Made by a program: the position numbers and the translations under genes. Positions 1 to 8,261 of a stretch of 64,000 nucleotides of DNA are shown in pieces. Source of the DNA: CALCTE01 sp045585835 (lineage in GTDB: Bacteria; Bacillota; Clostridia; Oscillospirales; CAG-272); assembly GCA_045585835.1 (NCBI GenBank), contig JAZMZG010000012.1:62001-126000 (forward strand). The letters are read 5' to 3'. How positions within the stretch are numbered: position 1 is the stretch's first letter; every line of letters begins with the position of its first letter. The notes under the pieces were generated by a model. It was not told the origin of the DNA. It ran no database searches and was given only the letters and a program-made list of their open reading frames with translations.

Positions 1-1005
1 GATATGGTAAATGTCGGATGGCAGACGCACGTGTTGGGTAAGGGCAGATATTTTGACAGCGCAAAAGACGCTATCGAAACGTATCGCAAAGAGCTTTCGG
101 TTATTGACCAAGACCTTCCCGCTTTCGTTATAAGCGAAAACGGAAAGCCCGTTGGCACCGTAGAAGACGGCGACAGCGTTATCTTCTTCAATTTCAGAGG
201 CGACAGAGCTCTTGAAATATCAAAAGCATTTGAATCGGGTGATGACTTCGATAAATTTGACAGACAGAGAGTTCCAAGCGTAATGTATGCGGGTATGCTC
301 GAATATGACGGCGACTTGCATATTCCCTCAAGATTCCTCGTTTCTCCTCCCGAGATAGTCAATACGATGGGCGAGCATCTTTGCAAAGAGGGTATAAGAC
401 AGCTTGCTATCTCCGAAACGCAGAAATACGGCCACGTAACGTATTTTTGGAACGGCAACAAGAGCGGAAAGTTTGATGAAGAGCTTGAGACCTATAAGGA
501 GATACGCTCCGACGTCGTGCCTTTTGAGCAAAGACCTTGGATGAAATGCGCAGAGATAACCGATGAGCTTATAAGTGATATCGAAAGCGGAAAATACGAC
601 TTTATAAGAGTCAACTTCCCAAACGGAGATATGGTCGGACATACGGGAAGCCTTCAGGCGACCGTGATAAGCATGGAAGCTCTTGATATGCAAATTGCAA
701 GAATACTCGAAGCAGTCGACAAATGCAAGGCGGTTGCGCTCTTTACGGCCGATCACGGTAATGCCGACGAGATGTTTGAGCTTGATAAAAAGGGCGCGGT
801 AAAATATTCCTCCGACGGCAAAACAAAGGCAAAAACGAGCCACACCTTAAATCCCGTTCCGTTTATCTTCTACGATAATTTCTACGGCGATACATACAAA
901 GTAAAAGAAGGCAATTTCGGACTTTCGAATATTGCCGCAACGGTCGTAAATCTTCTCGGCTTCGAAAAGCACGAAGCTTGGGACGACAGTATGATAGATG
1001 CATAA
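1..1005 (+). CDS. gpmI: 2,3-bisphosphoglycerate-independent phosphoglycerate mutase, 3' part (partial at window edge)
   Basis: This glycolytic enzyme interconverts 3- and 2-phosphoglycerate with a bound metal pair. The reading frame is open from base 1, so the N-terminal part, which carries the catalytic serine, lies before the window; about 334 codons are visible. The alkaline-phosphatase-superfamily metal site is seen as ADHGNADEM near the C-terminus, followed by HTLNPVPF, and NGDMVGHTG lies upstream of it. The visible length fits the C-terminal two thirds of a family member of about 510-550 residues. The gene ends at a strong hairpin shared with the convergent glycosyltransferase gene. Nothing suggests a pseudogene; the truncation is only the window edge. 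Confidence 0.93.
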   Translation, partial: DMVNVGWQTHVLGKGRYFDSAKDAIETYRKELSVIDQDLPAFVISENGKPVGTVEDGDSVIFFNFRGDRALEISKAFESGDDFDKFDRQRVPSVMYAGMLEYDGDLHIPSRFLVSPPEIVNTMGEHLCKEGIRQLAISETQKYGHVTYFWNGNKSGKFDEELETYKEIRSDVVPFEQRPWMKCAEITDELISDIESGKYDFIRVNFPNGDMVGHTGSLQATVISMEALDMQIARILEAVDKCKAVALFTADHGNADEMFELDKKGAVKYSSDGKTKAKTSHTLNPVPFIFYDNFYGDTYKVKEGNFGLSNIAATVVNLLGFEKHEAWDDSMIDA

Positions 1006-1010
1006 AAAAC

Positions 1011-1039
1011 ACGGCGGTCTGCAAGAAGCAGACCGCCGT
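1011..1039. terminator. Bidirectional rho-independent terminator
   Basis: A perfect 12-bp stem (ACGGCGGTCTGC, loop AAGAA) lies between the convergent gpmI and glycosyltransferase genes. On the minus strand it is followed by a run of six T; on the plus strand the T-rich tail is weaker. It probably ends both transcripts. Confidence 0.85.
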
Positions 1040-1043
1040 AACT

Positions 1044-2306
1044 CTATTTATTATCTTCCTTGTTATCTTCTTCCTCTATCCAATCGGGCGCTTTAACACC
1101 GTGCTTGATAGGCTTCCAAGTTACGTTTTTCTTGCATATAGCAACGACTGCGATGGGAAGATAAGTGCCCATAAAGAATGGGAAAGTAAAGGTGTACCAT
1201 ATCTTTTTGAAGTTGGTTGTGTGTATTTGCTTCCACTCTGTTATCGTTGTTATAAGACCGACAACGTAGATGGTAAAATACATATAAGCAAAGCCGCCGA
1301 GCATTGAAAGCAGGGGAGGCAAAATGTCCGATTGCGTACACATACCGATAACGGAGCTTACAATACCTAGCACACAGGTTGCTATGGATATCATAGCTGC
1401 AGGCATAATGCTCATACAGATATCGTAGGAGCTGAAGCTTCCTCTGAATATGTTTTTTACAATATTCTTGCCGTATTTACCGAATACCTGCAAGAAGCCT
1501 TTTGCCCAACGAAGACGCTGAGTCCATGACTGCTTAAAGCTCGTGGGCTGTTCATCGTAAAGAACAGCATCGGAAGCTATAGCTATTTTTTTGCCGTTTA
1601 TAATGTGGTGTGCGGAGAACTGTATGTCTTCCGTGAGTAAATAGAAAGGCCAATTTTTCTGTTCAAGCAATATATCTCTGCCAAACAAAAATCCCGTTCC
1701 GGATATCATGCAGCTCGTTCCCAAAAGATGTCTTGAGGTGTTAAGATACTTCGATTCACGCAAGAACCAAAGCGCATAGCCTGCAGATATCCAGTTGTCG
1801 CCGTAGTTTTTGGAGTTTCTGTATGAGGTGACGATAGAGCTTCTGTCAAAGAACTCACCGTTCATATGTTCGATATAGTTGTGTGAAAGCACGTTATCGG
1901 CATCGAAGACCATATATCCGTCGAATCCCTCGGGATAATCTCTTTCGATGTTTTCAAGGAGCATATTAAGCGCATATCCCTTGCCGATAAGCTCTGTGTT
2001 GAACCTTTCGTATACAACTGCGCCTTTTTTTTTTGCGACGCCCGCAGTATCGTCTGTGCAGTTGTCTGCCATAACGAAAACGGTCAAAAGCTCTTGCGGA
2101 TAGCTTTGGCTCTTGATACTGTCAATAAGGTCGCAGATAACGTTTTGCTCATTTCTTGCACAAATCATTATCGCAAATTTATGAAGCTCCTTGTTCTTGG
2201 GCTTCGGCTTTTTGAAAAACGGTACGAATATGTAAAATATTTGATAAGCATAACACAGAGTAAAAAGAATACTGAGAGTTGTAAATAAGTAATTTATCCA
2301 AATCAT
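1044..2306 (-). CDS. Membrane-anchored family 2 glycosyltransferase
   Basis: This is a processive-type GT2 glycosyltransferase of 420 residues. An N-terminal membrane helix (about residues 5-31) precedes a GT-A catalytic domain with ARNE (50-53), the metal-binding DAD (135-137), the TED acidic motif (225-227) and the QRLRW acceptor motif (263-267) typical of cellulose, hyaluronan and poly-GlcNAc synthases. Two or more C-terminal membrane helices follow (about residues 295-400), and the tail is acidic. The QxxRW motif suggests polymer synthesis or transfer to a lipid or surface glycan; the sugar cannot be read from sequence. It has its own promoter at 2368-2396 and no linked glycan genes, so substrate and pathway are unknown. 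Confidence 0.88.
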   Translation of the reverse strand: MIWINYLFTTLSILFTLCYAYQIFYIFVPFFKKPKPKNKELHKFAIMICARNEQNVICDLIDSIKSQSYPQELLTVFVMADNCTDDTAGVAKKKGAVVYERFNTELIGKGYALNMLLENIERDYPEGFDGYMVFDADNVLSHNYIEHMNGEFFDRSSIVTSYRNSKNYGDNWISAGYALWFLRESKYLNTSRHLLGTSCMISGTGFLFGRDILLEQKNWPFYLLTEDIQFSAHHIINGKKIAIASDAVLYDEQPTSFKQSWTQRLRWAKGFLQVFGKYGKNIVKNIFRGSFSSYDICMSIMPAAMISIATCVLGIVSSVIGMCTQSDILPPLLSMLGGFAYMYFTIYVVGLITTITEWKQIHTTNFKKIWYTFTFPFFMGTYLPIAVVAICKKNVTWKPIKHGVKAPDWIEEEDNKEDNK

Positions 2307-2367
2307 TTTATTTCAAAGTCCTCTATATTTTAGTATTTTTTGTCGTTTTTTAGCATAAAGCCTGTAC

Positions 2368-2396
2368 ATTATATCACTACACTAAGAAAAAAGCAA
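2368..2396 (-). promoter_or_regulatory. SigA-type promoter for the glycosyltransferase
   Basis: On the minus strand a TTGCTT box (2391-2396) is separated by 17 bp from TATAAT (2368-2373), which is preceded by the TGn extension. It overlaps the 3' end of the upstream small membrane-protein gene. Confidence 0.7.
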
Positions 2397-2685
2397 GTAC
2401 GCAAATGAAAGAAAATAAACAAATAAAAATATTTATAAAAGACGCAATTTTATACGTTTTTTTAAATAGTAGAACGGCTGAGAATATAAGTGAGAAGATT
2501 CCGTTTATTCCGATGGCGACCGAAAGATATACGTTGGCAATCTGCATAAAGAAAAAATATGCATCGGACGTATCGGGAGAGGCTGATTTAATAAGGCCCG
2601 CAAGAATGTTTACTGCGCATATCGCCGCAATAGCGGAAAGAGCGCACGATGCTCCCAAGAGAAATCGGTTTCCTATTTTCTTCAT
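2377..2685 (-). CDS. Small hypothetical membrane protein
   Basis: This 102-residue protein is not recognised. Three or four hydrophobic segments are visible (about residues 8-32, 44-70, 80-102), with few charged residues between them, so it is an integral membrane protein with no catalytic motif. It starts two bases after the radical SAM gene ends and has a GGAGGA ribosome binding site, so it is the last gene of the ZIP transporter-radical SAM-membrane protein operon. Codon usage resembles the neighbours. It might help the transporter or be unrelated; no function is proposed. Confidence 0.7.
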   Translation of the reverse strand: MKKIGNRFLLGASCALSAIAAICAVNILAGLIKSASPDTSDAYFFFMQIANVYLSVAIGINGIFSLIFSAVLLFKKTYKIASFINIFICLFSFICVLAFFLV

Positions 2686-2687
2686 TA

Positions 2688-3578
2688 TTAAAAATCCTCC
2701 GTAAAGTCGGGTATAAAGCTTTCGCTTGAGCTTTGTCCCTCTTGAAAATAAACGTTATCGAGCCTAAGACCTTTTGCGTATCCCGTAAGCTCTTCATATT
2801 CTTCTTCGGTAAGTTTTCTTGAAAGCTCGGGGCACTTGCTTTCGATATCGGGCATAGGTGTGTACTGACTCATAAGACTTACTATAACCTTGCCGTCCCA
2901 CAGACGTTTTATGGTTTTCAAGACGCCTTTGGTATTTTCTTCTTCGCCGGGCAAAGCAAGAACCCTTATTATGACACCGCTTTTTAAAATTCCGTTTTCA
3001 TCAAAGCATATGGGACGGGCGGTGTTTATCATTTCGTTTATGGCGCATATAGCAACTTCGGGATAATCTGCGGCATTACTGAATTTTTTTGCACTTTGCA
3101 AACAAGAGTATTTAAAATCAGGTAAGAATATGTCCACCGTATCTTTAAGCATTTTTATCGTCGACGGCTTCTCATATCCCGAGCAGTTATATACGATCGG
3201 CACCGAAAGTCCGCCGTCTTTGGCGGCTTTCACGGCCTTGATTATCGAGGGTACGTAATGAGTCGGCGTCACAAGATTTATATTATGACAGCCCATACCC
3301 TGAAGCTCAAGCATTTTTTGCGCAAGCTCGTTTATTCCGACGTCTCTTCCGAGCCCGTCTGCTATATTTGCGTTTTGGCAATATACACAGCGCAAAGAAC
3401 AATGTGAGAAGAATACTGCGCCTGAGCCGTTTTCACCCGAAAGGCAGGGCTCTTCCCAATAGTGCGGCGCTATGCGTGCTATACGCATTACGTTGCGTGC
3501 ACCGCAATATCCCGCCTCTTTTGTTCGGCAAATACCGCAATTTCTCGGACAGAGCTTGCAATTTTCGTATTCCGTCAT
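2688..3578 (-). CDS. PflX-type radical SAM protein
   Basis: This 296-residue protein carries the radical SAM cysteine cluster CxxxCxxC at residues 60, 64 and 67. A cysteine-rich N-terminus (CKLCPRNCG, then GYCG) precedes it, a pattern that places it in the PflX family (COG1313), relatives of pyruvate formate-lyase activase whose substrate is not established. A single [4Fe-4S] cluster binding S-adenosylmethionine is expected. Its start at 3578 lies three bases after the ZIP transporter gene ends. No glycyl radical enzyme gene lies nearby, so an activase role is not supported by context. Confidence 0.85.
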   Translation of the reverse strand: MTEYENCKLCPRNCGICRTKEAGYCGARNVMRIARIAPHYWEEPCLSGENGSGAVFFSHCSLRCVYCQNANIADGLGRDVGINELAQKMLELQGMGCHNINLVTPTHYVPSIIKAVKAAKDGGLSVPIVYNCSGYEKPSTIKMLKDTVDIFLPDFKYSCLQSAKKFSNAADYPEVAICAINEMINTARPICFDENGILKSGVIIRVLALPGEEENTKGVLKTIKRLWDGKVIVSLMSQYTPMPDIESKCPELSRKLTEEEYEELTGYAKGLRLDNVYFQEGQSSSESFIPDFTEDF

Positions 3579-3581
3579 CAG

Positions 3582-4307
3582 TTAAATGTACCTTTCAAAA
3601 AGCATCATAAGCACTATTCCGAGAGCGAAAGCCATAGATGTGATTTTTTTATTTTCCGATTCGCCGAGCAGTGAAACCGTAACAAACATCATCATACCTC
3701 CCGCAAAGGCAAGGAGAGATTCAAGTATAAAGGAAAGAAGAAAGGCTCCGATAAAACCGAAAAGCGCTCCCAAAATCGATAAAACGGCTGCAAAAGCACC
3801 AAACAAAAAGGCTTTTCTTTTTTTCATACCCGCCATAACCAAGGGTGCCGTCAGAATAAATCCGTCGGGAACGTTTTGAACGGCAAGGCCGAGCGATAAA
3901 CTGTAGGCTTGCGTTCCGGTTTTTGCACAGGTAAGGCCCGATGCGATACCCTCGGGTATCTTGTGTACGGCAACTGCCGTCACGAACAAAAGCACACCCG
4001 CAAGCTTTTCGTCGCAGTTTTCTTCCGCAAGCATACGCTTTAAAAATACGGGTGCCGACTCGATAGCGGAAATAAACAGCATACCGAGCACAAAACCGAT
4101 TATTGCGATAACAAACGTAAAGGCGGAATCTGCGGACACCGGCGGCAGTATAAGCGAGGAGAATGACGTATACATCATTATTCCCGCGGAAAAGGCAAGA
4201 ATGAAAGAGTTTGCTTTGGGCACAGAGCTTTTTGCGAAAAGACCCGCAAACACTCCGATAAGAGTGGAAAGGGTCATATAGCCCATGCATATTATAAGTG
4301 TTTTCAT
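3582..4307 (-). CDS. ZIP family divalent metal transporter
   Basis: This is a ZIP permease that probably imports zinc, iron or manganese. The protein is strongly hydrophobic with about eight membrane helices. HKIPEG (115-120) in the fourth helix and QNVPDG (144-149) in the fifth match the paired metal-site motifs, although the second carries Q and D where H and E are usual. An acidic-cysteine loop (EENCDEK, 96-102) lies before helix 4. I prefer the ATG at 4307 over a TTG two codons upstream. A promoter 90 bp upstream and a leader with a sequestered AGGAGG-like element precede it. Metal specificity cannot be decided. Confidence 0.88.
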   Translation of the reverse strand: MKTLIICMGYMTLSTLIGVFAGLFAKSSVPKANSFILAFSAGIMMYTSFSSLILPPVSADSAFTFVIAIIGFVLGMLFISAIESAPVFLKRMLAEENCDEKLAGVLLFVTAVAVHKIPEGIASGLTCAKTGTQAYSLSLGLAVQNVPDGFILTAPLVMAGMKKRKAFLFGAFAAVLSILGALFGFIGAFLLSFILESLLAFAGGMMMFVTVSLLGESENKKITSMAFALGIVLMMLFERYI

Positions 4308-4395
4308 TTTCAAATTACGCTCTTTATATATGAAGTAGGGAGTATCCCTCCTTACATTTTATTTTCGAGCGCAGTTTGTGTTACAGCCAAACGAT

Positions 4396-4424
4396 ATTAT
4401 ATCATACAAATCCAAATAGTGCAA
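4396..4424 (-). promoter_or_regulatory. SigA-type promoter for the ZIP transporter operon
   Basis: On the minus strand TTGCAC (4419-4424) and TATAAT (4396-4401, with TGn extension) are 17 bp apart. The inferred transcript has a leader of about 80 nt before the ATG at 4307. Confidence 0.72.
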
Positions 4425-4490
4425 CATCAATTTTTTTGCAAAAAAGGCGCCTGTTTTTGCATATTTTTTTAAAAAATGTATAAATACGCA

Positions 4491-4519
4491 TTGACATTTT
4501 TATACAACGACTGTATAAT
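4491..4519 (+). promoter_or_regulatory. Consensus SigA promoter for the nusB operon
   Basis: TTGACA (4491-4496) and TATAAT (4514-4519) are both perfect and 17 bp apart, about 37 bp upstream of nusB. It is divergent from the ZIP promoter and is the only clear promoter for the ten-kilobase run that follows. Confidence 0.9.
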
Positions 4520-4555
4520 GAAACGAATGACAATTTTGATGGCAAGGATACTGAT

Positions 4556-4954
4556 ATGAAAAGAAGAGAATCAAGAACGGCGGCAATGAAACTGATTTTT
4601 CAGATACCCTTCTCACCGGATACGACCGTAGAGGAGAGAGTGGAGCTTTTCCTCGAAAGCGGAGAAGAGTCGGATGATTTTTCCAAATCTTTATACGAGG
4701 GTGTGTATAATAACATATCCGACATTGACGCAAAGATACAGCCCCATTTGCAAAAATGGAGCTTCGACAGACTTACTAAGATTACCGTTGCGGTTTTCAG
4801 ACTTTCGACTTATGAGCTTCTTTATACCGATATTCCCGCTCAAGCGGCGATAAACGAAGCAGTCGAGCTTATGAAGACCTTTGACGATCAAAAGAGTGCG
4901 GCGTTTGTAAACGGTGTACTCGGAAAGATCGCATCTGAAAATGGCAAGCTCTGA
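4556..4954 (+). CDS. nusB: Transcription antitermination factor NusB
   Basis: NusB pairs with ribosomal protein S10 (NusE), binds boxA RNA and prevents premature termination in rRNA operons. The 132-residue length and all-helical character fit the family; the N-terminal KRRESRTAAMKLIFQ and the C-terminal region with INEAVELMKTF, then AAFVNGVLGKI, are the recognisable NusB signatures. The ATG at 4556 follows an AAGGA site with normal spacing. As in many Firmicutes it heads the xseA-xseB-ispA cluster. Its 3' end overlaps the next gene. Confidence 0.93.
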   Translation: MKRRESRTAAMKLIFQIPFSPDTTVEERVELFLESGEESDDFSKSLYEGVYNNISDIDAKIQPHLQKWSFDRLTKITVAVFRLSTYELLYTDIPAQAAINEAVELMKTFDDQKSAAFVNGVLGKIASENGKL

Positions 4955-5903
4955 TAATAAACTGTTTTTGGGTGTCGATACGAGCAATTACACATCATCT
5001 CTTGCTCTCGTTGAATGTGACGAGTACGGAGATATCCTTTCATACGAAAGCGAAAGACGTATTTTGTCTGTTGAGGCGGGTATGAGGGGACTTAGGCAGA
5101 GCGATGCCCATTTTAATCATACGAAGAATCTGCCCGAGCTTTCAAAGATGCTTTTTGAGGGAGAGAAAACGGGCGATATATGTGCCGTTGCGTGCTCGGA
5201 TAAACCGAGAAACCAAGAAGGCTCGTATATGCCTTGCTTTCTTGCGGGCGTTTCGGCGGCAAGTCTTGCCGCAGCAGCACTCGGCGTACCGTTTTATAGA
5301 TTTTCGCATCAGTGTATGCATATTGCGGCAGCGCTTTACAGCTGCGGAAGAGAAGATTTATTTGAGAAAGAACACCTTGCATATCACGTGTCGGGAGGTA
5401 CTACCGAGCTTTTAAAGGTAAGCCCCGATAAAGAGGGTGGTTTTTCCTGTGAGATAATCGGTAAAACTTTGGATATTTCCGCAGGCCAGCTTATTGACAG
5501 AGTCGGTGTTATGCTCGGACTTTCGTTTCCTTGCGGCGCACAGCTTGAAATGCTTGCTACCCAAACGAAGAAAAAGCCGACGGTATGTATAAAGGGCACC
5601 GATATGAATTTGTCGGGAGCGGAAAATAAGTGTGCGCAAATGATGGCTTCGGGTGTTGCAAAGGAAGAAATTGCGGCATACGCACTTGAATTTGTGAAGC
5701 TTTCACTTCTTATGACGGCGCAAAACGCAAAGAAGATATATCCCGAATTGCCCGTAGTATTTGCAGGCGGTGTTTCGGGAAACGAGCGTATAAAGAAACA
5801 TATAAAGGAAAGCATCGGAGCAGAATTTGCGTCTTTGGGGCTTTCTTCCGATAACGCCGTGGGAACGGCGATTTTGGCATCAAGGAAGTATTTTGGGAGG
5901 TGA
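4941..5903 (+). CDS. TsaD/Kae1-like protein (paralog of the tRNA t6A synthase subunit)
   Basis: The protein has the ASKHA fold of the Kae1/TsaD family: VDTSNYTSSLAL at residues 12-23 in the phosphate-binding region, the metal-binding HxxxH at 123-127, AGGVSGN, and SSDNAVGTA near the C-terminus. At 320 residues it is near full length. The N-terminus differs from true TsaD, which has ETSCDETSAA, so this is more likely the clostridial paralog than the t6A enzyme. Its substrate is not known. I chose the ATG at 4941, giving a 14-base overlap with nusB; the upstream in-frame start at 4914 adds unconserved residues. The stop overlaps the xseA start. Confidence 0.8.
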   Translation: MASSDNKLFLGVDTSNYTSSLALVECDEYGDILSYESERRILSVEAGMRGLRQSDAHFNHTKNLPELSKMLFEGEKTGDICAVACSDKPRNQEGSYMPCFLAGVSAASLAAAALGVPFYRFSHQCMHIAAALYSCGREDLFEKEHLAYHVSGGTTELLKVSPDKEGGFSCEIIGKTLDISAGQLIDRVGVMLGLSFPCGAQLEMLATQTKKKPTVCIKGTDMNLSGAENKCAQMMASGVAKEEIAAYALEFVKLSLLMTAQNAKKIYPELPVVFAGGVSGNERIKKHIKESIGAEFASLGLSSDNAVGTAILASRKYFGR

Positions 5904-7117
5904 GTGATACGGAAACACCAACGCCGGTATATTCGGTTACCGAAATAAACGAGCATATTAAGCTGATATTGGAAAATCAACCCGCTCTTGCGGACGTTAC
6001 CGTAGTCGGTGAGATATCCAATTTCACCTCGCATAAAACGGGGCACTTCTATTTTACTCTAAAAGACGAGGGCGCTGTGCTTCGAAGCGTTATGTTTAAA
6101 TATTCCGCTCAGAAGATAAGCTTTTCCCCTCAAAGCGGAATGAAGGTCAGGGTTAAAGGAAGAATAGGCGTTTTCCCTCGTGACGGACAGTATCAGCTTT
6201 ACGTTACGGCTATGATACCCGAGGGCGAAGGCTCTCTTAATATTGCATACGAACAGCTTAAAGCAAAGCTCGAAGCGATGGGAATGTTCGACGTATCAAA
6301 GAAAAAACCGCTTCCGAAAAGACCGAAGCTCATAGGTGTTATAACCTCCGATACGGGTGCGGCGATAAGAGATATTATCGACATTACCGGCAGACGCTTT
6401 CCTTATGCAAAGCTCGTGCTTTACCCCTCTCTCGTGCAGGGTGAATTTGCCGCAAAGCAGCTTATAGAGGGCGTAAAATTTTTCAATGAAAAATATCCAG
6501 TTGACGAAATAATAATCGGCAGAGGCGGCGGCTCTATAGAGGATCTGTGGGCTTTTAACAACGAGGAGCTTGCCTATGCTGTATTTGCATCGAAAATACC
6601 CGTGATTTCTGCCGTAGGGCACGAAACGGATTTCACTATATGCGACTTTGTTGCGGACGTAAGAGCGGCAACACCCTCTGCGGCCGCAGAACTTGCAACT
6701 CCGAGTACTGATGAGCTTAAAAAGAAATTCAACAATATAATTCCCATACTGCACTCAAGACTTGATGCAAGCATTAAAGAAAAAAGAGGACGTATTGCAA
6801 CTTTGCGCGCATCAAGACAGCTTTCATCTCCCAAGGTACAGATAGACGACAAGAGAATGAGCGTCGTACATCTTTCGGAGATGATGACGAGCAAGATGAA
6901 ATATATTCTTCAGCTCAAAACAAACCTTTTCTCGCAAAACGCATCTCGTCTTTCGGCGTTAAGTCCGCTTGACGTAATAAAGAGAGGCTATAGCGTAGTC
7001 TACTCAAAAAGCGGAGGTGTCATAAGCGAGGTAAAGGACGTAAAAGAGGGCGAGAGTATTGACATAAGACTTTCGGACGGTGACGTATCGGCTACCGTAA
7101 ACGCTATAAAACAGTGA
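5900..7117 (+). CDS. xseA: Exodeoxyribonuclease VII large subunit
   Basis: XseA with several XseB copies degrades single-stranded DNA in repair and recombination. The 405-residue protein has an N-terminal OB fold (about residues 10-105, with FTSHKTGHFYFTLKD) and the catalytic domain with GVITSDTGAAIRDI, IIGRGGGSIEDLWAFN and SAVGHETDFTICDFVAD. The start is uncertain: a GTG at 5900 overlaps the preceding TGA, but GGGAGG (5895-5900) overlaps this GTG; AAGGAAG at 5882-5888 is the alternative binding site. No ATG lies in frame nearby. Translation probably depends on coupling to the upstream gene. It is followed by xseB seven bases later. Confidence 0.94.
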   Translation: MSDTETPTPVYSVTEINEHIKLILENQPALADVTVVGEISNFTSHKTGHFYFTLKDEGAVLRSVMFKYSAQKISFSPQSGMKVRVKGRIGVFPRDGQYQLYVTAMIPEGEGSLNIAYEQLKAKLEAMGMFDVSKKKPLPKRPKLIGVITSDTGAAIRDIIDITGRRFPYAKLVLYPSLVQGEFAAKQLIEGVKFFNEKYPVDEIIIGRGGGSIEDLWAFNNEELAYAVFASKIPVISAVGHETDFTICDFVADVRAATPSAAAELATPSTDELKKKFNNIIPILHSRLDASIKEKRGRIATLRASRQLSSPKVQIDDKRMSVVHLSEMMTSKMKYILQLKTNLFSQNASRLSALSPLDVIKRGYSVVYSKSGGVISEVKDVKEGESIDIRLSDGDVSATVNAIKQ

Positions 7118-7124
7118 GGTAATT

Positions 7125-7358
7125 ATGGATAAACAGATGACATTTGAAGAAGCCACTGTAAGACTTGAAGAAATAGTTAAAAATATGGAAAACGGCAAGA
7201 TACCTCTTGCCGAGAGCCTTACGCTTTTTGAAGAGGGCGTTTCACTTGTTAAGCTTTGTAACGATATGCTTGACAGCGCGGAGCAAAAGGTGAGCGTTCT
7301 TTTGAAAACGGGCGATGATTTTGCGGAGACTGACTATATCGGCGAGGGTAAAAGATGA
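7125..7358 (+). CDS. xseB: Exodeoxyribonuclease VII small subunit
   Basis: This 77-residue subunit forms the helical stalk of exonuclease VII with XseA. MTFEEATVRLEEIVKNMENGKIPL, LEEG-type spacing and the repeated L-SLTLFEEGVSLVKLC pattern are family hallmarks. GAGG at 7115-7118 provides a binding site before the ATG at 7125. The stop overlaps the ispA start (ATGA type), so subunit synthesis is coupled to both neighbours. Confidence 0.93.
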   Translation: MDKQMTFEEATVRLEEIVKNMENGKIPLAESLTLFEEGVSLVKLCNDMLDSAEQKVSVLLKTGDDFAETDYIGEGKR

Positions 7359-8260
7359 CGGATATATCGGCAAAGCTCAAAAAAAACGGCGAAGCGGTAT
7401 CAAAGAGACTTAACGAATATATGAAGCGCTTTGACGAAAACGCAGACCAAGGTATCTTGTCAAAGGCGATGAGCTACAGTCTTATTTCGGGCGGAAAGGC
7501 AATAAGGCCCTTTCTTGCCGTTGAATTTTCAAAGCTTTTCGGCGGCGATGAGGATATTGCGCTCTCGTTTGGATGCGGCGTTGAGATGATGCACGCAAGC
7601 TCTCTCATACATGATGACTTGCCCGCTATGGATAATGATGATATGAGAAGGGGCAAGCCCTCTTGCCATAAAGCATTCGGTGAATATACCGCAATACTTG
7701 CGGGCGACAGCCTTCTTTTGACCGCTCTTGAGATACTCGCCTCTGAAGAAATACCGGCACATCTCGGCGCAGAGGCAGTAAGACTTCTTGCGAAATGCGG
7801 TGGCCCTCTCGGAATGATGGGCGGACAACAGCTTGACCTTGAATACGAGTCAAAAGACCCCGTTACCGTTGAAATGCTAACGAATATGTGCTGTCACAAA
7901 ACCGGAGCGATAATAACCGCAGCTTGCCTTTTAGGCGTGCTTTCCGCAAAGGAAAGACTTGATAAAGAAAGCTACGAAAAGGCGTGTGAAGCGGCGTATA
8001 TGTACGGCGATTTTCTCGGAATAGCCTTTCAGATATATGATGACGTGCTTGACGTCATCGGTGATGAAAAAACTCTCGGAAAGCCCGTAGGAAGCGATCG
8101 TGAGGAAGGAAAGACCACCTTTGCGACGCTTTTGGGCGTTGACGGAGCGACAAAACTTTACAAAGAATATACAAAAAAGGCGCAGGCGTCGATAGCCTCC
8201 TTCGAGGGAGCCGAGACCTTGTCAGACCTTGCACATTTTCTTATAAACAGGAATAACTGA
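7355..8260 (+). CDS. ispA: Polyprenyl synthetase (farnesyl diphosphate synthase type)
   Basis: The enzyme condenses isopentenyl diphosphate with allylic diphosphates to make short-chain prenyl diphosphates. The 301-residue protein shows GGKAIRP (47-52), the first aspartate-rich motif DDLPAMDND (87-95) in the arrangement of FPP/GPP synthases, GGQ, and the second motif YDDVLDVIGD. The short linker within the first motif indicates a C15-type product, but this is inference. It overlaps xseB by four bases. In many Firmicutes dxs and tlyA follow; here nadK follows at once. Confidence 0.92.
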   Translation: MTDISAKLKKNGEAVSKRLNEYMKRFDENADQGILSKAMSYSLISGGKAIRPFLAVEFSKLFGGDEDIALSFGCGVEMMHASSLIHDDLPAMDNDDMRRGKPSCHKAFGEYTAILAGDSLLLTALEILASEEIPAHLGAEAVRLLAKCGGPLGMMGGQQLDLEYESKDPVTVEMLTNMCCHKTGAIITAACLLGVLSAKERLDKESYEKACEAAYMYGDFLGIAFQIYDDVLDVIGDEKTLGKPVGSDREEGKTTFATLLGVDGATKLYKEYTKKAQASIASFEGAETLSDLAHFLINRNN

Positions 8261-8261
8261 T

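Noticed and set aside
1..1005. gpmI as a truncated pseudogene
   Set aside because: The frame is open to the window edge and all visible motifs are intact; the loss is only the boundary.
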